Shown here: positions 55,780-64,000 of the stretch, piece after piece | How the letters are laid out: each line of letters begins with the position of its first letter | Position numbering within the stretch: position 1 is the stretch's first letter | Origin: Burkholderiales bacterium | GTDB taxonomy: Bacteria > Pseudomonadota > Gammaproteobacteria > Burkholderiales > Burkholderiaceae_C | DNA length: 64,000 nt | Direction: 5' to 3' | Assembly (NCBI GenBank): GCA_016185015.1 | Contig: JACPOI010000040.1 | Location: 1-64,000, forward strand | Notes under the pieces: generated by a model | Seen by the model: only the letters and a program-made list of their open reading frames with translations | Told to the model about the DNA's origin: nothing | Databases searched by the model: none | Position numbers and translations under genes: made by a program

Positions 55780-56535
55780 ATGCACATCCCCTCCCTGAAA
55801 GAAGTCGTCAGCGAACAGGAGTGGCAGCTGCGCTGCGACCTTGCCGCCGCCTACCGTCTCGTGGCCGCCTACGGCTGGAGCGACCTGGTCTTCACCCACA
55901 TCAGCGCGCGCATCCCCGGCCCCGAGCACCATTTCCTGATCAACCCCTACGGCCTGATGTTCGACGAGATCACGGCCTCCAGCCTGGTGCGCGTGGACCA
56001 GGACTGCAAGAAGCTCAGTGACTCGCCCTTCCCCGTCAACCCGGCCGGTTTCGTGATCCACAGCGCCATCCACGCCGTGCGCGAGGACGCGGGTTGCGTG
56101 CTGCACACCCATTCGCGCGCCGGCGTGGCGGTCAGCGCGCAGAAGTGCGGTGTGCTACCGATCAGCCAGCAATCCACCTTCGTGCTGGGCTCGCTCGCGT
56201 ACCACGCCTACGAAGGCGTGGCCCTGCGCGATGAAGAGAAGCCGCGCCTGCAGGCCGACCTGGGCACGGCCAACTACCTGATGCTGCGCAACCATGGCCT
56301 GCTGACGGTGGGCAAGACCATCGCCGACGCCTTCCTCAACATGTACATCTTCGAGAACACCTGCCGCATCCAGATCGATGCGCAGGCCGGTGGCGAGCTG
56401 GTGATGGTGGACCCGAAGATCCTGCAAGGCATTGCCGGTGTGATGAAAACCGCCACCGCCGGCCAGGGTGCCAACCTAGCCTGGCCCGCGCTGCTGCGCA
56501 AGGCCGAACGGCTGGACCCCGGCTACAAGACCTGA
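55780..56535 (+). CDS. Class II aldolase/adducin family protein
   Basis: A 251-residue metal-dependent aldolase-fold protein from the ATG at 55780 (GGAA upstream). The zinc-binding histidines are visible in LHTHSRAG and LRNHGLL, and FTHISARIPGPEHHFLINPYG is the usual N-terminal region. The length fits the group of about 250 residues, most of whose members have no proven substrate. It follows the AraC gene on the same strand. Confidence 0.86.
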   Translation: MHIPSLKEVVSEQEWQLRCDLAAAYRLVAAYGWSDLVFTHISARIPGPEHHFLINPYGLMFDEITASSLVRVDQDCKKLSDSPFPVNPAGFVIHSAIHAVREDAGCVLHTHSRAGVAVSAQKCGVLPISQQSTFVLGSLAYHAYEGVALRDEEKPRLQADLGTANYLMLRNHGLLTVGKTIADAFLNMYIFENTCRIQIDAQAGGELVMVDPKILQGIAGVMKTATAGQGANLAWPALLRKAERLDPGYKT

Positions 56536-56553
56536 ACGCTACGCGCGAGCCCG

Positions 56554-57825
56554 CTATTTTCTGAACAGCTCGCCCAGCTTGCCGCCCATGGACGCCCCCG
56601 CACCCGTGCCCACGCCGGGCATCAGCAGGGTTCCCAGGGCCGCGCCGATCTTGGCGCCCGCCGTCAGCGATACCTCGGGCTCGTCCACCGTGCCACTCAC
56701 CAGCAACGGCACACCCACCGCGCCACCCAGGTCCACGTTCACGCGCCCGTTGAGTTGTTGCGTGGCGGACACGCTGACCTGGCCGGTGGCGCTGAGCGAG
56801 CCCGAGCTGGCCGCCAGGTTCTGCAGTTCGATGGCCTTGCCACGCGTCGTGACCTGACCGGACAGCGTGTCCAGCGGGGTCTTGCCGCCACGGCTCACCC
56901 CCACGGTCTGCACCGCCTTGACCAGGTCGATGCCATTGAGCATGCCGCTGCGCACGGTGAACTTCGATTGCGTCTGCAAAACATCGAGCAGCGCCGAAGG
57001 CTGACGCGCCCGAGCGTTGAGCGTGGTGCTGGCCTCCAGCCGGCCGCTCAGGGGCTGGCGGGCGCGCACGGCCTCCGTCGGCTCGGGGGCCGTGAGCTGC
57101 GAGAGCTCGACATCGCGCGTCTGCAACTGGCCCTTGAGCACAAACTCGGCACCAGCCTCACCCACGGGCTGCACCTCCACGCGCCCCTGCACCGTGCCGC
57201 CAGCCACCTGGAGCAGCGCCTCCCAGGCCAATGCATCGCTGCGGCGCAGGTCCAGGCGCGTGCCCTGCAGGCGGCCGCGCAGGACCTCCAGTTCGAGCCG
57301 CTCGGGCAGGGCATCGCTGTCGAGCTGGGCCTCGGCCTGGATCACGATGGCCTTGCCCCGGGCATCGACCCAGCTCAGCTCGTCGAGCACGGTGCGCCGC
57401 GGCAGCAGGTGCAGCGCAGACCCGGTCGGCGGCGACTTGTCGCGCTGGCGGATCTTCTGCAGCGAGGCGAGCAGCGCGTCAATGCCCTGCTGGGGCAGCA
57501 CGGCGCGCCGGACCACCAGGGTGGAGATCGCGACGCGGCCGATCAGCAGATGCAGCCAGGCCGGCCGCAACTCTATGCGCTCCACCTTCAGCGGCTGGCG
57601 CGTGCGCAACTCGACGCCGTCCAGCGCCACGCCGGGCAGCGGCCACAGCGTGAGCCCCACGCGCTCCAGCTTGAGCGGCACGCCTAGCACGGCCGTGGCT
57701 TCCTGCTCGACGCGCAGGCGAAACTCGTCGCTGGAGACCCAGCGCTGCACGACCAGCAGGGCAGCAGCCAGCACCAGCAGCAGTGCGCCCAGGGCCCAGG
57801 GCAGGTATTGGCGCGCGCGGCGCAT
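56554..57825 (-). CDS. AsmA-like inner-membrane protein
   Basis: A 423-residue protein with one N-terminal helix (LPWALGALLLVLAAALLVV) followed by a long periplasmic beta-rich region. The C-terminal part (SGMLNGIDLVKAV, TTRGKAIELQNLAA, INVDLGG-like strand) matches the AsmA C-terminal domain. AsmA-like proteins are thought to affect lipid transfer between membranes. It has a Gly-rich tail (GVGTGAGASMGG). It starts 7 bp past the stop of the cytochrome c gene, so the two are probably one operon. Confidence 0.87.
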   Translation of the reverse strand: MRRARQYLPWALGALLLVLAAALLVVQRWVSSDEFRLRVEQEATAVLGVPLKLERVGLTLWPLPGVALDGVELRTRQPLKVERIELRPAWLHLLIGRVAISTLVVRRAVLPQQGIDALLASLQKIRQRDKSPPTGSALHLLPRRTVLDELSWVDARGKAIVIQAEAQLDSDALPERLELEVLRGRLQGTRLDLRRSDALAWEALLQVAGGTVQGRVEVQPVGEAGAEFVLKGQLQTRDVELSQLTAPEPTEAVRARQPLSGRLEASTTLNARARQPSALLDVLQTQSKFTVRSGMLNGIDLVKAVQTVGVSRGGKTPLDTLSGQVTTRGKAIELQNLAASSGSLSATGQVSVSATQQLNGRVNVDLGGAVGVPLLVSGTVDEPEVSLTAGAKIGAALGTLLMPGVGTGAGASMGGKLGELFRK

Positions 57826-57832
57826 ACGGACT

Positions 57833-58258
57833 TCAGCCCTTGGCGGGCGCCTTCTTCAGCTGCTCAATGCGCTTGGCTTCCTCGGCACGGATGCGATTGA
57901 GCATGCGGGCGTCCGGGTCCTGCCAGTTGCCACCCGACCCGCGCACCATCCAGGCCGCGGCACGGGCAAACTCCTCCAGGCTCAGGTCATTGCGTCCGCC
58001 CTTGGGCGGCATGGCCCGCACGCCAACCCAGGCATGCGCTGTGAGCACGTGCTGGCCTTCCGCGATCAGCTTGCTCCAGGCCTTTTTGTCGCCCATGCGC
58101 GGCACATTGGGCAGACCAGGATTGACACCTGGGCCATGGCAGGCCATGCAGGTTTCGCGGTAGACCTGCTCACCGGACTTGAGCGCGGGCGCCGTCTGCG
58201 CCAGGACCGCGGCCGGCACGGCCGAGCACACCAGCAGGACGGCAAAGAGCTTCTTCAT
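57833..58258 (-). CDS. Periplasmic class I cytochrome c (c5-like)
   Basis: A 141-residue monohaem cytochrome from the ATG at 58258, chosen for GAGGAG and a clear signal peptide (KKLFAVLLVCSAVPAAVLAQ). The haem site is CMACH and the likely Met ligand is in RAMPPKGG. The tail after residue 110 is charged and helical (RIRAEEAKRIEQLKKAP). It is an electron carrier whose partners are not encoded here. Confidence 0.9.
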   Translation of the reverse strand: MKKLFAVLLVCSAVPAAVLAQTAPALKSGEQVYRETCMACHGPGVNPGLPNVPRMGDKKAWSKLIAEGQHVLTAHAWVGVRAMPPKGGRNDLSLEEFARAAAWMVRGSGGNWQDPDARMLNRIRAEEAKRIEQLKKAPAKG

Positions 58259-58283
58259 CGTGGTCTCCTCGTTGATCGGGGTT

Positions 58284-58976
58284 TCAAAACAGGCGTTCAG
58301 GGGTCCAGCGCAAACCGATGGACAACCAACGGCTCGCAGAGTCGCCACCATACTGCTGCCCCGCCGTGGCGTCCAGCTGGAAGAGGTTGGGAATCACAGA
58401 ATAGCGCAAGCCGGTCTGCCAGTAAGGCCGGTTCTTGTCATCCCCGAAAGACTCGGCGATGACTGCCAGCCGCGGATGCGGGTAATACTCGCCGCCCAGA
58501 CCCCAGGTGTTGCGGTCCTGCTGGCTGGCCTTGTCACGCAGCCAGCCCATGTTGGCGTGCACTATCAGGCGGTCGTTGCCAAATGACGCGGAGAACGGCA
58601 GATAGGCGTAGGTATTGCCCAGCTGGTTGGGACCCGGGGCAATTTCCGGGTGCTCGACCCGCCCCACGGCCAGCCCCACGCCCCAGCCATTGGTCGTCAG
58701 CGGCTTGAACAGGGTCTTGAACTGCAGGACGTAGTCGTCTGTCGTGCCGGTCTCCTTGTAGCTGGCACGGCCGCCGCCCAGGGTGATCTCCAGGTTGCCG
58801 GTCGGGTTGCAGGCCGGCAGGGCCCAGAATTCGCTGCTGCCTTCATACAGACGCGTCCAGCTCTCAAGCTGGCAACTGCCGGCCGTCGTCAGGCGCGCGT
58901 CGTCCGTTACGAAAGGGCGCGCCGCCCAGGCCGGCAACGCCAGCAAAAAAGCGGCAAGGATGATGGCAAACTTCAT
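58284..58976 (-). CDS. Exported beta-rich protein, probable outer-membrane barrel
   Basis: A 230-residue protein with a clean signal peptide (IILAAFLLALPAWAA), then ARPFVTDDARLTTAGSCQLE. The rest alternates strands and turns and ends in an aromatic residue (RWTPERLF), as outer-membrane barrels do. Proteins of this pattern are annotated as transporter-like or unknown. It lies 25 bp upstream of the cytochrome gene on the same strand and may share its transcript. Confidence 0.78.
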   Translation of the reverse strand: MKFAIILAAFLLALPAWAARPFVTDDARLTTAGSCQLESWTRLYEGSSEFWALPACNPTGNLEITLGGGRASYKETGTTDDYVLQFKTLFKPLTTNGWGVGLAVGRVEHPEIAPGPNQLGNTYAYLPFSASFGNDRLIVHANMGWLRDKASQQDRNTWGLGGEYYPHPRLAVIAESFGDDKNRPYWQTGLRYSVIPNLFQLDATAGQQYGGDSASRWLSIGLRWTPERLF

Positions 58977-58999
58977 GCAGGCATTCTAGGAGCGCTCTT

Positions 59000-59734
59000 T
59001 TGCAACTTCATTTCTTCCGAATCCTGACCGCCGCCTGCCTCGGGCTTGCGATGCAGGGCGCCTGGGCACAGGAGTCCGACAAGGCGGCCTTCAAGCTGAC
59101 CGCCGGCCTGTACCAGTCCAGCGGGGGCGGCGCTGCGAGCAGCGACTCGACCGATATCAACCTGCGCCACAGCTCCGGGCTGGGCACGGTCTGGGTCGGC
59201 CGTTATGTGGCGCCGGCCCGCGAACTGATCCAGGACCGTGTCGGCTGGGACCGCACGTGGTCGGTCGGGGCCGTGCGCATCCAGCCCTCGGCGCAGCTGG
59301 CCACCGGCGGCGCCCTCAACGGCAGCGTGGGCCTGGAAACCGGCGAAGACTGGTACGTTGGTGCCGGTTTCGGGCGCACCAACCAGCGTGAAACGGTCAA
59401 CCTGAACTTCGACCCCAATGACGCCTACAGCCTGAGCGGCGGTTACCGCTGGGCCGAGGGCACCTCGCTGGGCCTAGTGTACGTGCGTGACGACCGGCTC
59501 AACCCCGACCAGCAACATCTGCACCTGGTCTACCGGACCCCGCTGCCCGACGGGCACCGGCTGACCGTCGACCTGCTGTTCAAGCGCGGCCTGGTGGAAG
59601 ACGAAATGATCGAGCGCAGCGGCCTGTCGGTGGCCTATGACTGGCCGCGCTGGTTCCTGCGCCTGAGTTATGACCCCAAGGTCAACTTCACGCCGCAGGA
59701 CATGTGGCGCCTGGCCTTCGGCACGCGGTTCTAG
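59000..59734 (+). CDS. Outer-membrane beta-barrel protein of unknown function, TTG start
   Basis: A 244-residue exported protein starting at TTG (59000) with AGGAG seven bases upstream; the next ATG falls inside the signal peptide. After ACLGLAMQGAWA come alternating amphipathic strands, ending in a C-terminal aromatic (AFGTRF), the pattern of an outer-membrane barrel. It resembles the YaiO-like barrel group in style, but I cannot confirm a family. It is divergent from the other barrel gene with a 23-bp gap and convergent with the kinase. Confidence 0.78.
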   Translation: MQLHFFRILTAACLGLAMQGAWAQESDKAAFKLTAGLYQSSGGGAASSDSTDINLRHSSGLGTVWVGRYVAPARELIQDRVGWDRTWSVGAVRIQPSAQLATGGALNGSVGLETGEDWYVGAGFGRTNQRETVNLNFDPNDAYSLSGGYRWAEGTSLGLVYVRDDRLNPDQQHLHLVYRTPLPDGHRLTVDLLFKRGLVEDEMIERSGLSVAYDWPRWFLRLSYDPKVNFTPQDMWRLAFGTRF

Positions 59735-59738
59735 GACG

Positions 59739-61142
59739 TCACGCCGCCGGCCGCGCCTGGAACAGCACACTGGCGCACAGACCGGGGCCACCTGGCGCGT
59801 CAACGAGTTCGAACTGCGCCTGCATCAGCAAGGCGAACTTGGCCACGATGGCCAGGCCCAGGCCCGCGCCCTGGCCCAGGCGCTCGGCATGCGGGCCGCG
59901 CACGCCGCGCTGTGTCAGGTGCTGGCGCTGCTGCACTGTCAGGCCGGGGCCGTTGTCGATCACCGAGAGCCGCACGCGATCCCCTTCGCGCGCCAGTTCC
60001 ACGGTCAGGGCACTGGCCTGGCCGGCCGGCGCGCGCCCGTAGCGCAGGGCGTTGTCCAGCAGGTTGCCCAGGATGCCCTCGATCAGCGCCACATTGCCGG
60101 CCACCTGCACCGGCTGGTCCAGGCCCTGTACGCCCAGGTCCACCCCGGCCGCGTCGGCGCGCGGCAGGTAGCGCAGCACCGTGTCGCGTACCAGCTCGTC
60201 CAGCGCCACCGGGCCGGTCTGCACGCCGGCGTCGGCCTCCTCGGCCAGGGCCAGGGCCAGCAGTTGGTCCACCAGACGGCTGGCACGCGCCTCGCTGGCG
60301 GCGATGCGCTGCAGCTGCTCGCGCCAGGCGGCGGGATCGGGTTGCGTCAGGCCATACTCGGCCAGAGCGCGGATGCCGGCCAGCGGCGTGCGCAGTTCGT
60401 GCGCCACATTGCCGGAAAACTCGCGCTGCGCCTGCATGCTCTGGCTGACACGCACCAGCAGCGCATTGATGGCCGTGCCCAGGTGTTCGATGTCGCGCGA
60501 ACTGGCCGAGACCGGCACCGGCGTCAGATCCAGCGCGTCGCGCTGCTCGACCGAACGCTGCAAGGCGTTCAGCGGCCGCAACTCCTGGCCGATGATGCGC
60601 CGCAGCGAGGCCGCCAGCAACAGCAGCAGCGCGATCTGCGGCACCACCGAATAGGTCAGCACGTCGCTCAACAGGGTGCGCCGGCTGCGCGTGGTCTGCC
60701 CCACCATGACCGTGAAGTTGTGGGGTTCGTCCTGCACCACCGTCACCGTGCGCAGAGGCTGGCCCTCGTAGACCGTCTCCGAAAACAGGATGGCGGCCGG
60801 GCTGCGCGGCATGGGTGCATGCAGGCCGGGGTGGCCGGCCATGACCGACCCGTCGGCACGGCGCACCACGAAATAGATGCTCTCGCTCTGGTCGAACAGC
60901 ACCGTGCTCATCTCGCGGCTGGACAACTCCAGCGCCAGCCCCTGGGGCAGGGCACGCACGCGCGAGGCCAGGGCGTAGGCGTCGTCGAGCAAGGCGCGGT
61001 CGAAGGCCTTCTGCGCGAAGTGGTAGGCCACGGCCACCGTCACGGCCGTGCCCAGCAGCCAGGTCAGCGCCAGCGGCAGCAGCACGTGGCGCACCAGGCG
61101 CGCACGCAGGGAGGGCTGGCCCTGCGGCTGCGGCTGGTTCAC
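59739..61142 (-). CDS. Sensor histidine kinase, TctE-like
   Basis: A 467-residue inner-membrane kinase. Two helices flank a periplasmic domain of about 120 residues of the 2CSK_N type (FDRALLDDAYALASRVRALP), as in the tricarboxylate sensor TctE. A HAMP-like linker is followed by the H-box AHELRTPLAGI, N-box LLDNALRYG, G1 DNGPGL and G2 GAGLGLAIV, all intact. It overlaps the response-regulator gene by 4 bp. The divergent RND efflux genes suggest metal or drug sensing instead of citrate. Confidence 0.92.
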   Translation of the reverse strand: MNQPQPQGQPSLRARLVRHVLLPLALTWLLGTAVTVAVAYHFAQKAFDRALLDDAYALASRVRALPQGLALELSSREMSTVLFDQSESIYFVVRRADGSVMAGHPGLHAPMPRSPAAILFSETVYEGQPLRTVTVVQDEPHNFTVMVGQTTRSRRTLLSDVLTYSVVPQIALLLLLAASLRRIIGQELRPLNALQRSVEQRDALDLTPVPVSASSRDIEHLGTAINALLVRVSQSMQAQREFSGNVAHELRTPLAGIRALAEYGLTQPDPAAWREQLQRIAASEARASRLVDQLLALALAEEADAGVQTGPVALDELVRDTVLRYLPRADAAGVDLGVQGLDQPVQVAGNVALIEGILGNLLDNALRYGRAPAGQASALTVELAREGDRVRLSVIDNGPGLTVQQRQHLTQRGVRGPHAERLGQGAGLGLAIVAKFALLMQAQFELVDAPGGPGLCASVLFQARPAA

Positions 61143-61834
61143 CCCTCGGCCCCCCGCTCCAGTGCATAGCCCAGGCCGCGCAGGGTACGGATGCGGGCGC
61201 CGCTACCCACCAGCTTCTTGCGCAGGCGCGAGATGAATGCCTCCAGCGCGTTGTCGCCTAAGGCCTCAGTGAAGTCGGACAGCTTGTCGGACAGGCTGCG
61301 CTTGCTGACCACCCGCCCGGGCGGTGTCATGAGCTCCCACAGCACTTCGAACTCGCGTGCCGGCAATTCCAGCAGGGCACCGTCGACGGCAAAACGCCGC
61401 GCCTTGCGGTCCAGGCTGAGACGACCGATCTCGGAGAAGTCGTCCGTGCCCGCGGTGCGGCGCACCAGGGCGCGCAGCCGCGCCTCGACCTCGGCCAGCT
61501 CGAAGGGCTTGCCCAGGTAGTCGTCGGCGCCCGCGTCCAGGCCGGCAATGCGCTCGTCGGTGCGGTTGCGTGCGGTCAGCACCAGCACAGGCGTGCGGTC
61601 GCCCCGGGCGCGTGCCTCGCGCAGCAGGGACAGGCCATTGGCCAAGGGGCTGTCGTGCGTGGCGTTCTGCGGCAGGTTCAGGTCGAGCAGCACGGCGTCG
61701 AAAGGCTGCACGCGCCAGAAATGCGAGGCCTGCTCCAGGTTGCCGGCCTCGTCCACGCGGTGACCGGCATCACGCAGGCTCAGGCGCATCACCTCGCGCA
61801 GCACGGGATCGTCTTCAACCAGCAGGATTCTCAT
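61139..61834 (-). CDS. OmpR-family response regulator, TctD-like
   Basis: A 231-residue regulator. The receiver domain has the acidic pair (VEDDP), the phospho-Asp in LLDLNLP and the Lys in YLGKPF. A winged-helix DNA-binding domain follows (LPAREFEVLWELM; FISRLRKKL). A short insertion in the receiver (QNATHDSPLAN) is unusual. It is the first gene of the two-component operon, and 110 bp separate it from the divergent TolC-type gene, so it probably controls both. Confidence 0.93.
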   Translation of the reverse strand: MRILLVEDDPVLREVMRLSLRDAGHRVDEAGNLEQASHFWRVQPFDAVLLDLNLPQNATHDSPLANGLSLLREARARGDRTPVLVLTARNRTDERIAGLDAGADDYLGKPFELAEVEARLRALVRRTAGTDDFSEIGRLSLDRKARRFAVDGALLELPAREFEVLWELMTPPGRVVSKRSLSDKLSDFTEALGDNALEAFISRLRKKLVGSGARIRTLRGLGYALERGAEG

Positions 61835-61944
61835 GGGTGCAGGGCTCGCGGTTAGAGGGGGTTCTACGCGTTTTCACCACGGCGGGAGTCAGTCGGTGGT
61901 CAGGCGTGGCCGGAGACACTCGATCCCCCCGAGTGGATTGATCC

Positions 61945-63225
61945 ATGAGCATACGTCAGTTATTGTTGTTGGGCAGCCTGCTGCTGCCGGTCGCCCTCCA
62001 GGCCCAGACACCGGCCGCTGCGCCCCTGCCCGTCTCCCTGCAGCAGGCCCTGCAAGCAGCCCAGGACAACCTGGACGTCGCCCTGGCGCGGCGCACGCTG
62101 GCCGGTGCACAAGCCGACATCGCCAGCGCCGACCGCTCACCCTTTCCCGTGCTGTCGGCCAGCGTGAACCAGATCGACCTGCAAAACGGCAACGGCAGCG
62201 GCAATGCCTGGACCGAGCAGCGGTATGACAAATCGGTCGGCCTGGACTGGACCTGGGAGCGCGGCAACAAGCGCGAGCTGCGCACCTTGACCGCCCAGCG
62301 CGCAGCCGATGCATCCCGCGCCGAGCTGGACGAGACCGGCATGCAACAGCGCCTGGCCGCCCTGTCCGGTTTTTATGACCTGCTGGCCGCGCAGGAGCGC
62401 GTGGCCGAGGTGACGCAGATCGAGCGCAACGCCGCCGAACTGGCCCGCATTGCCGCTCGGCGCCTGCAGGCCGGTGACCTGTCGGCCCAGGAGACGGCCC
62501 GCACCGAAATCGAAGCCCAGCGCGCCAGCGCCGACCTGCGCCTGGCCGAGCTGGAACAACAGCGCGCCGCCCTGGTGCTGTGGCAGCTGACCGCCCTGGC
62601 GCCGGCCCCAGAGCAACTGCAGGCCCGCGCCGACTGGCCGGCCCTGCCGGCGGCGCCGGCCGCCGCCGCCGTGCTGGAGGACCTGGTCGAAGCCCGCGCC
62701 GATGTGCGCGCCGCCCTTGCCCGTGTGCAGGCGGCCCAGGCGGCGCTGGACGGCAGCAGCGCGCAGAAAAAATCCGACATCACCTGGGGGGTGTCCTACA
62801 ACCACTACCCTGGCACTTCCACCGCCCTGATGGCCCTGCGCATGCAGATGCCGCTGCAATGGGGCTACGGCTACGAAGGCGAGATCGGCCGCGCCAGCGC
62901 CCAGCTGGCCCTGGCCGAGAGCGCGCTGGAGAAAACCCGACGCCTGGCGCGCCTGGAACTGCAGCGCCTGCAGCACGAGCTGCAAAGCGCGGCCGTGCGC
63001 GCCAGCGCCTACGACACCGAGATCCTGCCGCGCGCACGCCGTGTGGCCGAAGGCGCCGAACTGGCCTACCGCAAGGGTGCGCTCTCGCTGACCGACCTGC
63101 TGGACGCGCGGCGCACCCTGCGCGCCACCGTGCTCGATGCCGTGGCCGCCCGCAGCGAGCACGCCAAGGCCCTGGGGGCCTGGCAGCTGCGCAGTGGCCT
63201 GCCGGTGGCCGCCGCCAGCCCCTGA
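61945..63225 (+). CDS. TolC-family outer-membrane efflux protein (CzcC-like)
   Basis: A 426-residue outer-membrane channel of a tripartite pump. A signal peptide (LLLLGSLLLPVALQAQ) is followed by two similar helical repeats with strands, as in TolC/CzcC. The C-terminal repeat carries GAELAYRKGALSLTDLLDAR, typical of the family. It is the first gene of an efflux operon, 39 bp before the adaptor gene, and is divergent from the two-component system. Confidence 0.9.
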   Translation: MSIRQLLLLGSLLLPVALQAQTPAAAPLPVSLQQALQAAQDNLDVALARRTLAGAQADIASADRSPFPVLSASVNQIDLQNGNGSGNAWTEQRYDKSVGLDWTWERGNKRELRTLTAQRAADASRAELDETGMQQRLAALSGFYDLLAAQERVAEVTQIERNAAELARIAARRLQAGDLSAQETARTEIEAQRASADLRLAELEQQRAALVLWQLTALAPAPEQLQARADWPALPAAPAAAAVLEDLVEARADVRAALARVQAAQAALDGSSAQKKSDITWGVSYNHYPGTSTALMALRMQMPLQWGYGYEGEIGRASAQLALAESALEKTRRLARLELQRLQHELQSAAVRASAYDTEILPRARRVAEGAELAYRKGALSLTDLLDARRTLRATVLDAVAARSEHAKALGAWQLRSGLPVAAASP

Positions 63226-63264
63226 CCTACTCCTCCTCTTTCCTGTCCCGACGCGTCGTGAACC

Positions 63265-64000
63265 ATGCTGAACCGCTCCCTTCCTCTGCTGCTCTGCGCC
63301 CTGCTGCTGGCTTCCTGCAGTGAAGCCCCCGCCCCCCAGGCCGAGGCGCCCGCGCCCATCGTGCAGGGCCGGCAGCTGCGCTTTACCGTTGGCCACCCGC
63401 AGCTGCAACTGCTGCCGGTGACCGCTGCCACGGCGGCCCTGCCCATCACCGTGGAACTGCCCGCCAAACTGGTCTGGAACGAGGAGCGCACGCAACGCAT
63501 CTACCCGTCCTTCGCCGGCCGCGTCACGGCCATCAAGGCCGATGTCGGCCAGCGCGTGACGGCCGGTGCGCCGCTGGCGGTGCTGGCCTCGCCTGATTTT
63601 GGTCAGGCGCAGAGCGACACCGCCCGCGCCGAGGCCGACGCCCGCCTGGCCACCAAGGCCCTGCAGCGCCAGCGCGAGCTGTTCGACGCCGGCATCGTGG
63701 CGCGCAAGGAACTGGAGCAGGCCGAAGCCGAGCAGGAGCGCGCCCGCGCCGAAGTGGAGCGAGCCCAGGCCCGTACCCGCCTGTACGGCGGCAGCGGCAG
63801 CATCAACCAGCAGCTGGTGCTCAGCGCCAGCCTGGCCGGCATCGTGGTCGAGCGCAACCTCAACCCGGGCCAGGAACTGCGCCCCGAGCTCAGCGGCCCG
63901 GGCGTGCCCGCCCTGTTCGTGGTGACCGACCCGGCCTCGCTGTGGCTGCAGATCGATGCGCGCGAAACCGAAATCGGCGTGGTGCGGACCGGCCAGCGCT
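63265..64000 (+). CDS. RND efflux periplasmic adaptor, CzcB/CusB-like, cut by the window edge
   Basis: A partial gene: 245 codons are visible and no stop is reached. The leader ends in the lipobox LLASC, predicting a lipoprotein anchored in the inner membrane. The body has a beta-barrel start (LPITVELPAKLVWNEERTQR), a lipoyl half (VTAIKADVGQRVTAGAPLAV), a coiled-coil hairpin rich in Ala/Glu/Arg, and the second lipoyl half (LVLSASLAGIVVERNLNPGQ). It links the channel to an inner-membrane pump that should be encoded next. Heavy-metal efflux is likely from the CzcB-like pattern but not proven. Confidence 0.88.
   Translation, partial: MLNRSLPLLLCALLLASCSEAPAPQAEAPAPIVQGRQLRFTVGHPQLQLLPVTAATAALPITVELPAKLVWNEERTQRIYPSFAGRVTAIKADVGQRVTAGAPLAVLASPDFGQAQSDTARAEADARLATKALQRQRELFDAGIVARKELEQAEAEQERARAEVERAQARTRLYGGSGSINQQLVLSASLAGIVVERNLNPGQELRPELSGPGVPALFVVTDPASLWLQIDARETEIGVVRTGQR

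Overview
The window looks like chromosomal DNA of a G+C-rich betaproteobacterium of the order Burkholderiales, most likely Comamonadaceae or a near relative. This is inferred from gene content: a GTP-type PEP carboxykinase, a Bug-type solute-binding protein, the gene order mnmG-rsmG-lysE-parA-parB, acetoacetyl-CoA synthetase and a Liv-type transporter. I assign it from family knowledge; no search was run. Coding density is high and almost every gene is intact. No integrase, transposase, CRISPR array, rRNA or complete tRNA was found.

Layout. 0-3.1 kb: a possible insertion-sequence end remnant, a 42-residue membrane peptide and a modABC molybdate transporter. 3.2-8.1 kb: pckG, two membrane proteins of unknown function, a LysR regulator and a universal stress protein. 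8.1-12.7 kb: an EAL phosphodiesterase, an M14 peptidase, a flavin reductase, an EamA exporter, a Bug protein and a TfoX-like protein. 12.7-16.3 kb: a glutaryl-CoA module (CoA-transferase, gcdH, divergent LysR). 16.3-25.3 kb: a membrane diguanylate cyclase, acetoacetyl-CoA synthetase, a TetR regulator with two matching operators, a 37-residue peptide plus hydrolase operon, and a GGDEF-EAL protein downstream of an ABC-type binding protein. 25.4-33.1 kb: upp and uraA, a cobalamin adenosyltransferase, and a D-lactate dehydrogenase-like gene followed by a PAS-GGDEF-EAL protein. 33.1-36 kb: OmpA-like protein, two lipoproteins and a second EamA exporter.

36-37.2 kb is the one stretch that looks foreign: a distinctly A+T-richer gene for a signal-less trypsin-fold protease, next to a decayed 3' half of a tRNA-Phe on the opposite strand. 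37.2-44.2 kb is the chromosome-partition region: parA and parB with a small hydrolase between them, then lysE, rsmG and mnmG. Four parS-like sites lie within 1.7 kb, three of them inside the coding regions of rsmG and mnmG. Between lysE and rsmG is a 0.48-kb imperfect palindrome that I cannot assign to any known element. The parS cluster suggests that the window lies near the replication origin, but oriC itself is not here.

44.4-64 kb: glutamate dehydrogenase, a cysteine-cluster protein, a CHASE-PAS-GGDEF cyclase, a six-gene operon combining a Liv-type ABC transporter with an aromatic-type aldehyde dehydrogenase, a divergent AraC regulator with a class II aldolase, an AsmA-like protein, a cytochrome c, two outer-membrane proteins, a TctDE-like two-component system and the start of an RND efflux operon that runs off the end. 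Five c-di-GMP proteins occur in 64 kb, and two of them sit downstream of metabolic or binding-protein genes in apparent operons.
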